DNA from: Adiantum capillus-veneris
Lineage: Eukaryota; Streptophyta; Polypodiopsida; Polypodiales; Pteridaceae
Assembly (NCBI GenBank): GCA_014529385.2
Contig: CM043942.1
Coordinates: 26,910,469-26,974,468, forward strand
Direction of reading: 5' to 3'
Length of the DNA: 64,000 nucleotides
Positions 25,651-36,699 of the stretch are shown here, in pieces. Made by a program: the position numbers and the translations under genes. The notes beneath the pieces are model-generated. The model worked only from the letters and a program-made list of their open reading frames with translations, searched no databases and was not told where the DNA came from. Numbering within the stretch: the stretch's first letter is position 1; every line of letters starts with the position of its first letter.

Positions 25651-26479
25651 GTGGAGACGGGGAAGACGACCACCAATGCATTATTCGACGGGTCTTGAGA
25701 GCCTACCAACATTCATGATCTTAAGATGGTTGCACAACCAATTGAAAAGCGCACAATAGTGCTGCGAATAAGTGATTGAGGAGGAGTGGGAGTACTCTCG
25801 GGGTTGCGCGACCAAGGTAAGTTTGCAATGTACAACTCGTGGCTTTCTAGATGTTTAATGCTGATTTGGAATCCACCGAGGTGGTGCTAGACGAGCCTAG
25901 CACTGCTACTCTCTATGGGATGCATCCGACGGACCTACAAAATGAAACGGAGGACATTTGCCTAAATGGAGAGCTCTACATAGACATAGGGAGTTATGAT
26001 GAGTTATGAAAGGATGAGAGAGAGAGACCTCTTAAAGCCATAGACATTGTATCTAAGCAATTTTGCTCCTTTTTATAATATATATTGTATTCACGTGGAG
26101 TTTTATCCATTATTGCACTCTCCAGCACCGTCGCATTGTTCCACTCCTTTAGCGTCTCCCTCTGCTTTGGAGCGATCAGTGTGCTCCAAGAGTTCGGTGT
26201 TGAGTAGACGATCTAGACACTCTTCTAGGCATTGACGCTCTAGTGGTGGCAGTGGTAGTCGCTGTGGAGGAGCCACCGTTGATGCTTTGACACCGCCTCA
26301 TAGTCATTGAGGCTCCTTACCCACTCGCTGCATCTCCGAGAGTCACCCCAATCGTGACACTCCTCGCTCGGGCCCCAGACTCCAGTGGAGACACATGTCG
26401 TCCGTACCCCCATCGAGACGCCACTCAAGACCCTTACTGCTGAGACATCTAGGTTCACGCTCATATGTGGGAGGGCTTG
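25651..26479. other. CACTA-1 internal region, no clear gene
   Basis: No domain recognised. 26100-26470 is relatively GC-rich with broken Pro/Ser/Arg-rich frames on both strands. It may be the decayed linker or the DUF4216 part expected after DUF4218, but I see no motif to prove it. Confidence 0.35.
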
Positions 26480-26899
26480 CCATACTCAGTCAACATCAGT
26501 GGCAGCATCATCTTGGATGACGACGGCAAGAAGGTGATCTCGTGCATGCGCGACCTTTTCTCTAAGGTGTTTTGACACTACATATTAAACATCTAGAGTG
26601 AAGTGCCAAATGAATCAAAAGATGGAGTCATCAGCATGCTGCATGACGAGTTTCCTATGTCAAATCGGGATGAGCGCTTCAATGAATACTTGATGAAGGT
26701 GCAGATGCACGAATACTACAAGCAGAAGAATTTTGAAGTACAAAAAGCAATAAAGCATGGGTGGAACACGCTAGATTGGATAACCAAAGAAGATCGTAAG
26801 AATGCAAAGCAAGCAGTGTGCGAGAATCCTGACAAGTGGAAGCAACAAAAGGAGGCAGTCAAAGCGCGAGTAGAGGGAGGGACACAACTTGGGGAGTGA
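26480..26899 (+). pseudogene. Second CACTA ORF, plant transposase (Ptta/En/Spm type) fragment
   Basis: Open from 26603 to 26899: FPMSNRDERFNEYLMKVQM, YYKQKNFEVQKAI and KQAVCENPDKWKQQKEAVK. Lys/Gln-rich helical sequence of this kind, with a W near the end, matches the N-terminal DNA-binding part of the second gene of plant CACTA elements (Transposase_24-like). The upstream VISCMRDLFSKVF (26550-26575) is in another frame. Family assignment is from pattern and position, not a search. Confidence 0.55.
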
Positions 26900-27589
26900 C
26901 GGGTGGGCATCATTTGAGGCCGACTTTGTAAGTGTTTTTGCATTGTCCTTTAGGTTTGGTAGTTATGGATAATTGTACTTTTAAATTCTAACATAAGGTA
27001 TTCTTTGTATGTTTTGAACAGTGGTTAATGACAGGACGTGACCCACACCGTACGAGCGCAAGTATGCGGGAAGAAAGGGATTAAATGCCTTATGGACATT
27101 CTCAGTTCTTGCTCCGGCTTGGTTAGTATTTAACTTTACTCTCTTACATTTATTGTATTTTAATGATAAGCTAAAAAATAGATTGTTTTGTAATTATATG
27201 TTTATACTTACATAAAGTCTTATTGTTTTTTTTGCAAAATCCGACAGATACGCCACTTGGACGCAATGGGACATCGGATTAGATGACATCAATCTAATCG
27301 TAGCAAGATAGCACTAGTTTTCTTTTCTCATAGCATGTATAATGAGATGATGGGTGTACGTCATTTTTGTAACTATTGGTCAACAATGTATTTTCTCAAT
27401 AATGACAATTATTTAGTAACTATTACATTTTGGTCAAAGCTTAACAATCAAGTGATTTTGTCTATGATGTGTATAATTTTTTCACTGTATTACTTTTGTC
27501 AATTCACTTTTGTCGAATACTTTTGTCAGTTTTGCATCTTTATTCTGGAAACTTTATGTTCAATATAGTTGATGGGTGGTGGGGCATTC

Positions 27590-27879
27590 ATTGCCCTGGC
27601 ACCCTAATTTTTATTCTCAAGCGTCACTATAGGTGTCTCTATCTTAGATTCTACAGCGTTTCTATGAGCGTCGCCAAATTGGAAACTGTATGCGTCACTA
27701 TAAGCGCAGCTATATGAGTCGCTATAAGCATCACTATATGCGTCATTATATAGCGATGCTTGTAGTGATGAATAAAGTGACGTTCTCTTTGCGACGCTTT
27801 TAGCGACGTCGGGGGGAAAAATATCCTCGTGTATTTTCGTTGCTAAAGCCGTCACAAGTGCACGAAACCTCTTGTAGTG
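27590..27879. repeat. CACTA-1 subterminal repeats and right terminal inverted repeat
   Basis: A cluster of short repeats of the form GCGTCACTATA / GCGTCGC..., in both orientations (27619-27800), ends in TTGTAGTG at 27872-27879. Clusters of 10-20 bp subterminal repeats are the binding sites for the TNPA-type protein in En/Spm. The 3-bp target duplication could not be checked because the left end is missing. Confidence 0.8.
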
Positions 27880-27882
27880 CAC

Positions 27883-28616
27883 TTCGCTTGTGGTGATGAT
27901 CAACTACAATATTCCATCATGGGAGACTAGTTACCAATAAGGGCAATATACTTATTTCTTTGCTTGTGCCAGGGAAGTAAAAAGTGGAAAATATTGATGT
28001 CTACCTTGAGCCCCTCATCATGGAGTTGGAGGAGTTATGGAAGGGCATCCCCATTGTCGATGCTTCACTTCCAAAGGAGAGGAAAGATGCCATTGTGAGG
28101 GGTATCCTTATATGGACCATGCACGACTATTTTAGCCTTGGAGAGATTTTTGGTATGTTATGTACACTCTTCTCTCTTTTTACCATTTGAATATTGAAGC
28201 GTTTCTCTAACGATATGATATGAGTGAAGTGTTGTCCACATCGCGTCACAATGCCTGTCCTAGTTGTGGGTTATCATTGGTGATAGAGTGGCCAGATGCC
28301 TTACATAAGGTAATCTGTCCAAACAACCGTCATTTCCTATCCCAAAGTCACATCAAATACAAGGCTCCAACAAGTGGGAAGGCACCTCTAAAGCTTACAA
28401 TGGCAGATTAGGAAACCATTTGGGAAGAGCACTACTATAGTAATCCACCTCTATCTACTCCACCAAAAGGTATGTCAAGGTACTCCATATTTTTAAGGCT
28501 TCCATATTAGAAGGAATTAAAAGTACAACATCTCTCCTTTTTGTTTGAAAAATTCAAGAATGTTGCTCACACCCTATGCACCACATTACGGGAAAAAAGG
28601 ACTCTATGGGGGCTAG
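27883..28616 (+). pseudogene. CACTA-2 TNP2 transposase, split by CACTA-1 and Gypsy-B
   Basis: Begins just after the CACTA-1 terminus with VVMINYNIPSW and NILISLLVPGK, then VENIDVYLEPLIMELEELW and RGILIWTMHDYFSLGEIFG, which equal the TNP2 block IDVYL.PL..EL..LW...LLWT..DFPAYG.LSG. A GT..AG segment (~28153-28215) looks like an intron. Then NACPSCGLSL...CPNNRHFL, the TNP2 CPxC/RRFL zinc region, and LPY.KELKVQHL..LFEKFKNVAHTL (28498-28590), the LPYWK.L..H..D.MH..KNV motif. It is cut at 28616 by the Gypsy-B LTR. Confidence 0.78.
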
Positions 28617-29539
28617 TGTTAGTAGTAAGCTAACTCGGATACCATTTTTGGAGCTCTCATTCTAAAAACACTTATTATTTTTGATAACTCAAGAATATTG
28701 TAACTCCTATTTTTTGGGTAAACCTTGTAATCGATGAGCCGGGGCTACAAGCTTCCAGATTGTATTAACCTATCATTACCTATCTTTAGTTAGAGCTCCC
28801 AAATTATTAGTTTTGACCACCAAAAACCTTGGCTAAGGTATAAAAGCCAATTTTTGTAAGTTATTATTAAGTTTTTGGATAATGAAATACATAGCGTGAG
28901 CTAACAGCGCTCACTTCTCTCCTTCTCGTGCTTCCTACTCCCTCTCCGGTTGTCACATTGCAGTCGTGTTTGTTGCATTGCAACTGCAGGTAAGAGCTCT
29001 ACACATTGACGTAAACACTCCACGGTATTTTGTAGCTTTTGGCGTCGCCGAACCGCGGTCTAATTTCATCACAAGTAGGAATTTACACTTCAAAATAAAA
29101 AAACTAAGCATAGGTGGGGTATTGGCGCATCATTGCTAAGCATTTAGGTGCATTCTGGGTCGAAGACGACTAGGTCAAAAATCCAATGCTATTAATAATC
29201 GCGATTTTGGCACTTGACCTAAAGTGGGATTTGAGACCATAAGCATGTGTGCTTAGGTCTTATAAACATGTCTTAGAAGTTTCATTATGTTTGGTTGTCA
29301 TTTGATGCTGTAACGGATGTGATTTGTTTGCTAATGAGCGATTGGCTTTTTGGTGATTTCAGTCACTTGAGTGTAGCTTGAGTTAGATGCAAGTTGTTTG
29401 TTATTTTTTGAGACATTGACAACCTCTTGTATCCTCTATGCACTAGTCGAGTTAGCTTCGTCCCATGGATTGACAATTTAATCGTGGTTCTCGCTAAATC
29501 TGCAATAAGATAGGAGTGAGGTTAGATACCCGTCCCACA
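28617..29539 (+). repeat. 5' LTR of Gypsy-B
   Basis: 923 bp starting TGTTAG and ending CCCACA, immediately followed by a primer-site-like sequence. It holds a TATA box at 28839-28845 and a half copy of the family palindrome core (AATCGCGATT, 29197-29206). The five bases before it are GCTAG; the matching target duplication cannot be checked because the 3' LTR is missing. It interrupts CACTA-2 TNP2. Confidence 0.68.
28839..28845 (+). promoter_or_regulatory. TATA box in Gypsy-B LTR
   Basis: TATAAAA in the context GGCTAAGGTATAAAAGCC, shared with the Gypsy-A LTR. It marks the likely U3/R promoter. Confidence 0.6.
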
Positions 29540-29541
29540 TT

Positions 29542-29560
29542 TGGTGCGGCTGCTGGGGAT
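29542..29560 (+). other. Primer binding site, tRNA-Asp-like
   Basis: TGGTGCGGCTGCTGGGGAT three bases after the LTR end. It resembles the TGGCGCCGTTGCCGGGGA primer site of Tat/Athila-type plant elements, with four mismatches. Divergence probably reflects age. Confidence 0.5.
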
Positions 29561-31275
29561 CGAAGAGACCTAAACTAGAGAAAAACATGAGCGTATTGTG
29601 AAGTTATTCTTTAACTTACTCTAGGATCTCCTAGAGTCAAAAATTTCTTTTCAGAAACCGCATAGCTGAAGATTGTCGTCTTTTGCTGTGTAGAGGTAGC
29701 TTGGAAGTAATCGTACTTGCTGAGTGCCTTTAGAATTGTAGGATTGTAGAGATAGATTAGGATTTGGAGAATGATTGATAGACGAACAAGTCTTAAGATC
29801 AATGCTCAGAAAACCATAAAAAAAAAAGAAAACAACTGTTTGTGGACACTTTCTACAACCCCATTGCATGAAAACCTAGGAGTAGGGTAAGCAGGATCCG
29901 AGTTGGATTTCAGAACATTGCTCTCTCCGAAAGAATCATTGTGAGTTGTTATTTGAAGTTGTATAATTTCAGGTCTACGGCTAGAATAGCACAAAAAGAC
30001 TCCTCTGACTGGAGAGTATGCTTAAAAGTCATATGAACCAGTGGGTAAGCTCAAGGACAAAAAAGATGCAAAAATTTACCAAAATTAAATAATCATGATT
30101 ATTTATATCTGTCCCATTTTTCAACTTTTTGGGCTAAGTTAGCATACCACTAGTTTTACCATGTTGTAATAAGCCCACAAACCAAATTTGGTAAGGTTTG
30201 GATCACTGGATTGAAAATTGTGACCAGATTTGCAAAGTCAGTCTACGGACAGAAAATTGATGACCATTTGACCAAAAATAGTCCAAACTTGATGAAACTT
30301 GGCTAGAGACCTTAAGTTAAAGTGCTTAACAGATCTGTGTCAAGGTTGTGACAAAAACTTGCAAAAAATTAGCCAGAGTAAATAATCGCGATTATTTACG
30401 TCTGCTTCAAAAATTGACAATCTTGCATATTTGAGCATACCATCAGGTCAAGCATATCAAGTAGACCACACAAATCAATTTTGATAAAATTTGGATCACA
30501 AAAGTGAGACTTAAGCCAGATTCTTGAAATCAGAGTCTGCGGACACGAAACAGTTGATTAACTTGAACAGATTTTGTCGAAGCTTGTCGAAACTTGTCCA
30601 AGGACCTTAACAGGTTGTACACTTGGAAAACCAAGCCCAAAAAGTGCAAAAAACTGATAAAAGTAAATAATCACGATTATTTACTACCGCTACACAGAGC
30701 CACCCATTTTGACTTTTGAACTTGTACAGTGTTAGATCAACATAATACAAAGCCACCGAAAATTTTTGGGTTCAAACGGATCCAATTGGTACATGTTCAC
30801 TTAGTTTCCAGGTTGCAGATTAATCTTTTGATTTTTGCCAAAGTCGAATCTGAAAGTCTCAATTGATGACTCAATTTGCAGTGATACACATAGACCAATC
30901 ATAATAGTTAGCAAAAAATTGCACAGTCTTTGTGAAAGAATAGCTAACTTGATCAAAATTGATACAAGAATCAGGTTGCAGACGAGGAATCGGCAACAAG
31001 TTAGGAATCAGGTTGCAGACGAAGAAATTGACAACAAGTCAATCTAACGGTAAGTACTCTATCCAGGGCTTCATAAGTCTTTATGAACCTTAGATTTGGT
31101 CGTGTACTAGGAAATTAGGACATACTTGGAGAAACCTCTAGTAGAGTATCCACCGAGGAAAGTGTGAATCAAGGAAATTCCTTGCACACTATCCTTGAAG
31201 AAGTCTGAGATACTTTCTCAAATTCAACATCTAAAATGTCTTCTTATTTGACTCACTCAAAAGACCGGAACGACA
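29561..31275. other. Gypsy-B leader
   Basis: 1.7 kb between primer site and first ATG. It is AT-rich and carries three periodic palindromes (30086-30684). A 70-codon frame at 30835-31047 has no known motif and includes a 37-bp direct duplication (CAGGTTGCAGACGA units at 30972 and 31009). The minus-strand frames at 29611-29994 show no similarity I recognise. Confidence 0.55.
30086..30684. repeat. Periodic palindromes, leader set (three copies)
   Basis: 30086-30105 is a 20-bp perfect palindrome with TCATGA centre. 30378-30399 is a 22-bp perfect palindrome, core TAAATAATCGCGATTATTTA flanked by G and C. 30663-30684 is the same with one central mismatch (TCACGA). Centre spacing is about 293 and 285 bp. 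A common upstream TGCAAAAA precedes each. The intervening sequence is much less conserved than the palindromes. Confidence 0.9.
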
Positions 31276-32007
31276 ATGCGCTATAGGCATATACTCTCTT
31301 TTTATAAGACTAATCGCCATGGAGCTCAAGTTTACCTGGATCCTAACGAAGAGTATGCTATTTGCATTGATGACCATGGTATTGAGTTCCAAGAAGAAAT
31401 TAGGGCAAACAAACAAGAAAAAAGGTACATGGATAGAAATGAAACTCAGTATTTACAAGTCGAAAACCCTGACGTGATAGACAAATGGGGGTTAGAAGTA
31501 AATACCATAATTCCATATATGGCCGCAAAAGAAGGACCACTAACTTTAGAATTTGAGGGATACAATCAAGTTGATTTGAAGCCTTTGAAGTCGCTTAGTA
31601 CTGATAATTCTAAGATCGAAGTCTATTGTTGGGAGGATATAAATGTAAAAGATCTTCTGTGGACTTCGCATGCCAAATCAGGACAACTAATGCCCATGGA
31701 GATCATCTATATCTTCAAGATCAAGGATAAGGGATCAATAGATCTACCAACCTACCTGTTTAGGGATTGTTATAACAACAACTTCGTTATGATGACTCCT
31801 GAAAAGGTAGAACAAACCAAATACCAAGGGTATTTAATAAGAGATTGGATATTGGGCCAAGGACCAAAAACTATTCTAAGAGATGAACATTGTCAGAGAT
31901 CTTTTAAGAGCAACGTTAAGAAACCAGAAACCACCTCATCACGAAGAAAACCGAGTGACACTAAGGCCAGTCTAGGGCTACATGAGTCACTATTTCCAAT
32001 AGACTAG
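31276..32007 (+). CDS. Gypsy-B ORF0, protein of unknown function upstream of gag
   Basis: An uninterrupted 243-codon frame with a true ATG at 31276. I do not recognise a family. The protein is mixed alpha/beta in appearance with FYKTNRHGAQVYLDPNEEY near the N-terminus, a central IYIFKIKDKGSIDLPTYLF segment (~150-170) and a basic Ser/Thr-rich tail (KKPETTSSRRKPSD, ~213-226). There is no signal peptide or membrane segment. It lies 84 bp before the gag-like frame. Extra frames before gag are known in Ogre elements, which makes a virion or RNA-associated role possible. It is unusual that it stays open while gag and pol are broken. It could also be the N-terminal matrix part of an ancestral gag, separated by a stop at 32005. 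Confidence 0.55.
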   Translation: MRYRHILSFYKTNRHGAQVYLDPNEEYAICIDDHGIEFQEEIRANKQEKRYMDRNETQYLQVENPDVIDKWGLEVNTIIPYMAAKEGPLTLEFEGYNQVDLKPLKSLSTDNSKIEVYCWEDINVKDLLWTSHAKSGQLMPMEIIYIFKIKDKGSIDLPTYLFRDCYNNNFVMMTPEKVEQTKYQGYLIRDWILGQGPKTILRDEHCQRSFKSNVKKPETTSSRRKPSDTKASLGLHESLFPID

Positions 32008-32090
32008 TTTGAAGGCCTCGGAACAAGATCAACTTCCAGGAGGTCGGGAGTTGAACTAAATAGACGTATCAGATCAACTGATTTTAAAAA

Positions 32091-33118
32091 ATGGACCACA
32101 AAATACAGCGGATCAGGGATCCATACGACCACTTAGCAAGCTTTAAGCAAGTGCTAAGAGCAAAACGCATATTCGATTTCTATACTCAATTCGAGGGGTC
32201 TGGAATGACATTAGAAGGAAAAGCATTAACATGGTTCCCAAACATTCCACCAAGGTCAATCATGGACTTGAACACACTAGCTCAAGGATTTGTAGCTGCT
32301 TGTTCCAAAACGGGGATCAAACACAATACAATAGCTCAAATCTACAACGTCAAGCAGAAACAAGGTGAGTTTGTTAGGAATTGTGCAAATCAAATGAAAC
32401 AATACATTGCCAGATGCCAAGGCTAGAGATACCTGCAGAAGAACGACTAGTATCATTGTTTTTAGAGGGACTGCTAAACAAAGAACTTCATGCTATACTC
32501 TATAGCAAGAAGCATACAACCCTAGAAGAGTGTGTGTCAGATGCTACTGACTTAGGAGACAATTGCAATATTTTCAACGAAGAAGATGTCCCTAAGGATA
32601 ACCAAAGTGAGAAAACAACACCCACTAAACCAGCACAAGTGGGAACGACTGCTGCAGCACCACTTTTAGCCATAGAAGACATGCTCAAGAGGATGAATGA
32701 CATGATGAATAACATGCAAAAAGCACCTATGAGAGGACCAGGACAAGGGATACCTCATCAGGGACAACCAATTAGACCACAAAAATGGTGTGCAATTGAA
32801 GGTAAATGGATCAACCATGAGACCAATGGGTGCTACTACCGACCAAAGTATGATGGGAATGTTCAATACGTGTCCATGAGGCCACAAGGACAACCCATGT
32901 ATAGATATCAACCTAACATGGCACCAGCTCAAAGACCACCGTTGGGTATGGAAAGACCTCAACCCATTTTGGGTCAACAACCTTCATATTCAGGACATAA
33001 TGTAGTGCTTGTAAAGTACATGAATTTAGAAGGAGTCATAGATGAACAAGCACTAGCGCCTCTTACACCCTATGCTGAGCCTAGTCCATCTACAGTTCAT
33101 GAATTTTTAAACCATTGA
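32091..33118 (+). pseudogene. Gypsy-B gag, one frameshift
   Basis: Retrotransposon gag capsid-type sequence: GKALTWFPNIPPRSI and DLNTLAQGFVAACSKTG, INVKQKQGEF-like NVKQKQGEFVRNCANQMKQY (32350-32409), then a frameshift near 32420 into LEIPAEERLVSLFLEGL and TTLEECVSDATDLGDN. The C-terminus has a coiled-coil-like EDMLKRMNDMMNNMQK, a proline/glutamine-rich spacer and a WC-x8-NH-x4-CYY motif (32789-32845) that occupies the place of the zinc knuckle but has only part of the CCHC pattern. It would package the element RNA in cytoplasmic particles. One frame change is the only visible lesion. Confidence 0.75.
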
Positions 33119-33349
33119 CCTTGAAAACATTACCCTCTTACTTGGGAGATAACGATGATGAATCCATAGTGTGTAAGACCACTCAAGTAAAAAGAGCAAA
33201 AGAGACCTTAGAAGTAGACAACATTCATTAATCAATCATGTCTACACCCATCCAATGCACTCTTACTTTGGGAGAACCGTTAAAACTTAGACCATATTTA
33301 TGGAATGATCTATAGAAAACCCAAGAGAAGGTGGGGATAACGGGGCTAA

Positions 33350-33950
33350 TCTCAAAAATTTGGGAAAATTGAAACATGAAATGGACAACAAAGAGATTCG
33401 ATCTGTTCCAATGAACAAAGTCGGAGAATACTATGAAGGGGAAGAAGGAAACACCACCCTTCTAGTGAAATATAATGACATTGAACCATGGCAATACTGG
33501 ATAGTGGGGTAGACATAGCCATAGCCACAAAAGCAATATGGGAATCCTGGGGACAACCAACCGTTAGACAAACTCGAATGAAATTGCAATTGGTTGATGG
33601 ACACATTGAAAGACCATTAGGACTGCTTGAAAAAGTGATTGTTAATTCGTGTGGATTGAATATCAACACACTTTTGCTATTTTAGACTTTGGGAAAAAAC
33701 TCAATTACGAAATCATATTGGGAAGACCTTTCATGCGACAGGTACAACTTATCCAAGATTGACTTGAAGCAAGTGGGATCTATAAAAAGGGTTAATCTAA
33801 AAGATCACACTTATAGAGATGTCATGAAAACGCCCATACAAGAGTTCGATTCAGTCTCTTCGGCTGAAACTAAGCTTCCATATTGGTTGAACAAAGAGAC
33901 TCCTATTTGGATGTGCAGAGCTTCAGAAAAAGAGACTTTAAAATGAGAAG
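33350..33950 (+). pseudogene. Gypsy-B first retropepsin (canonical position)
   Basis: AILDSGVDIAIATKAIWESWG (start at 33491; active-site DSG at ~33500) with LQLVDGHIERPLGLLE and a frame change after INTLLLF into LGKNSITK..WEDLSCDR, the degraded ILGRPFMR end. The downstream WLNKETPIWMCRAS matches Gypsy-A. It would cleave Gag-Pol. The frame upstream (EYYEGEEGNTTLLVKYND) is in another phase, so the fusion to gag is broken. Confidence 0.72.
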
Positions 33951-34928
33951 AATGTATCTTAGAAAGGGATTGCACCAATGAAGCCTATGTACCTGAACCC
34001 TTTCCAGAGCATTTGTTTGAGCCATTTGATCAGTGGACTCAAATTTTAGCGACAATGGATGTATGTGTGAGTACGTCTATGCCTACTCAATTTTGCAATG
34101 AGGAGGGCTATGACATAATTCCCATCCAAACGATTTCAACCCTCTAAATTGAAGATGAAATTGAGGAACCCAAGGACTTGATGAAATCTCAACAAGTCTT
34201 TTCAAACTCTACTATAATGGAACAGATGAGTTAGAAGAACACTCAGCTACCTCAGAAGATTCGAGGTCAGAAAAAGAACATGTGAGAGCTAAGCTACTCA
34301 TGAAAGGAAGGGAGGAAAAGTTTTTTGACTTTCCTAACCAGAAATCGAGAAGACAGAAATGGTATAGACCAAAAAGGGACACCAGAAACGTAAAAGCTAG
34401 ACCTATGCCATCAGTCTCCAGTAGAACACAGTTCTTGATGCAGATAGATGCACATGATTGTGTCAAGGACAAAATCATTGGCAGATATCCTTTAAACAAA
34501 AATTCAAAAGTGTCAAAAACATCGAGAAAAACAAAAAAGGATATTCAAGCAAAGCCAAAAAAATAGGATAAGGAGTCAACCATGACACGAGTTGAGCGGA
34601 AAAAGAAGTATCATGAGTTGAAAAAAGCTCTAAAGGAGATATATACAACTGAAATGGAAACCACAGAAGAGGATGGTAAAGATGTAATGAGTGCTCCATC
34701 CCATTACAAGAAATATACTCTCCAAGTTCAAAAAATCATTGTCGAACAACTTGTTAGAGAACTATGAAAACAGGGCGAGTCTTACGAAGGGCCTGAAAAT
34801 GCAAAGAAGATAGATTTGGTTGAACCAGAAGAAGAGCCTAGGCATGCCTACATTGCAAATGACCTAACAGAAGAAGAAGAAGAAGAGCTTTTGCTAAGCT
34901 TGCTGAAAGAATACCGAGATATCTTTGC
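33951..34928 (+). pseudogene. Gypsy-B PR-RT linker
   Basis: Charged, low-complexity linker of about 320 codons with several stops: FPNQKSRRQKWYRPKRD (34333-34380), MTRVERKKKYHELKKALKE (34582-), APSHYKKYTLQVQKIIVEQ and an acidic run TEEEEEELLLSLLKEYRDIF (34867-). The last segment is the usual start of Gypsy RT (LL.EY.D.FAW). The strong basic-to-acidic change is shared with Gypsy-A, so the linker is a family feature. Confidence 0.6.
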
Positions 34929-36364
34929 TTGGTCTTACAAGGATCTCAAGGGTGTTATCCAAAAATCTGTCAACATACTATACCCATGAGAGATGATGCG
35001 AAACCAAGTAGACAAAGGCCATATACATACAATGAAACATTTTCCAGAATGATCAAAGAAGAGATTGAAAAACTAAAGGAAGCCAAATTCATCTATGCAA
35101 TTGAACACACAGATTGGGTGTCTCCAATTGTGGTAGTACCCAAGAAACATGGAAAATTACGAGTGTGTGTCAATCTCAAGAAAGTGAATGCAGCTACCAT
35201 TAGAGACAGCTTTCCTCTTCCAATCACTGAGCATGTTTTAGAACGAGTCACAACAAGTAAAGAAGCTAACAACTTCTTAGATGGATTTTCGGGATACATC
35301 AATTTTTGGTTGACCCAAAAGATCAACATAAAACTGCTTTTCAACGGAATGGGGTATTTTTGCCTATCGGGTTATGCCTTTTGGGTTAACTAATGCTCCT
35401 GCCACCTTGCAATATTGATGAGCCATGCTTTTGAAGAATATCTGAGGAAATTCTTGGAAGTATATATGGATGATCTATGCATATATTCATCAATCTGAGC
35501 TGATCATTTTGAACACCTCAAAAAGGTATTCGAAAAATGTAGACTTTATAGGAAAGCTTAAATCCTGAGAAGTGCACATTCATGGGTAGACAAGGAAAAA
35601 TTCTTGGACATATAGTGTCTAAAAATGGCATAGCTACTGACATGGATAAAATTCATGTTATTGCTGATTTGCCTAGACCAACAATAGTCAAGGGGGTTCA
35701 AGCCTTCATGGGACATTGTGGATATTACAGACGATTCATTTACATGTACGACATAATTGCAAAACCCATGTATAGCTTGATTACACACTTTGAGTGGACT
35801 GAGGCATGTGAAGAATCCTTCATGAAGCTTAAGAAAGCTCTCACTTCAACTCCAATATTGAAAGCACTAGATTGGAATAAGATATTCCACCTACATGTAG
35901 ATGCTTCCAATTTTGCCATTGGCTGTATACTAACTCAACTGAGAGATGGAGAAATTGATTTTCCTATTTCTTATGCTAGTCGACAGTTGAACATGGCAGA
36001 AAATAATTATACCACCACTGAAAGGAAAGGATTAGTGATGATCTATGCCATAAAAAAGTATAGACATTACCTATTAGACAACAAATTTGTGTTCTTTGTG
36101 GACCACCAAGACTTATTGTACTTGGTCAACAAGCCGTGCAGCACAGGAAGAATAGTGAGATGGTTCATCATTCTTCTGGAATTTGATTTCACTGTGGTTA
36201 TAAAAAAGGGTACTACTCATCAAAGAGCAGATCATTTGTCTATAATTGTTTCAGGAGAATCACCTAAAGGGGTAGACAATGATCTACCAGATGCATATCT
36301 TCTCTCCGTGGAAATGATACCTCGATGGTCGGAAAATATGGTATCATTGATGACCATAGCTTAG
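34929..36364 (+). pseudogene. Gypsy-B reverse transcriptase and RNase H
   Basis: RT motifs: RPYTYNETFSRMIKEEIEKL, WVSPIVVVPKKHGKLRVCVN (35119-35175), RDSFPLPI (35201), NFLDGFSGY (35275; catalytic region A has Asp but the following sequence is degraded), and VYMDDLCIYSS (35460; YxDD intact). Frame changes near 34960, 35390 and 35560. From 35582 an open 260-codon frame carries the connection, FMGHCGYYRRFI, and RNase H: LHVDASNFAIGCIL (Asp, ~35895), SYASRQLNMAENNYTTTERKG (Glu) and FFVDHQDLLYL (Asp, ~36095). It copies element RNA into DNA and removes the RNA strand. Confidence 0.85.
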
Positions 36365-36673
36365 ATGGATTCACAAATACCACTTTCTATTACAATCGGA
36401 TTAATTGAGCAGTTGGCTATGTATCAATTACTAGCTGGTAGGCTATACAAAAGAAACCGAGATGGAATATTGCTCTTATGCATTAATCTTGAAGAGAAAT
36501 CCCAATACCTGAGTCAAGCACATATTACCGTAGTAGGACTTCACTTTGCGGAAGACCAAACTATGCAAAGGATCTTGAGACTTGGAGTATTTTGTCCAAC
36601 TATGAGGAGTGATGTTTGCTCTCTCATAAAGGATTTTATCAATGTTAAAAACAGACACCCATACCTCATGTAA
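36365..36673 (+). pseudogene. First integrase-type H2C2 module
   Basis: YQLLAGRLYKRNRDGILLLCI, QYLSQAHITVVGLHFAEDQTM and LGVFCPTMRSDVCSLIKDFI follow the Integrase_H2C2 pattern (g.LYKR..dgi..., H-x5-H equivalent, G.WP.M..D...). The two His of the zinc site are present (AH and LHF). The CxxC pair is replaced near INVKNRHPY. A separate, second H2C2 module follows 100 bp on. The frame ends at 36671. Confidence 0.65.
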
Positions 36674-36699
36674 CATTGTTCCAAATGTCGCCTGTTCCT

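Larger units (their letters stand above)
24410..27879 (+). mobile_element. CACTA-1, degenerate En/Spm-like DNA transposon, right end preserved
   Basis: Contains pieces of the TNP2 transposase, the DUF4218 domain and a second, plant-type transposase ORF, followed by a subterminal repeat region and a terminus ending TTGTAGTG (reverse complement of CACTACAA) at 27872-27879. The left terminus was not found, so the element is 5'-truncated near 24410. Right of the terminus the sequence reads directly into another TNP2 gene (CACTA-2). Confidence 0.82.
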
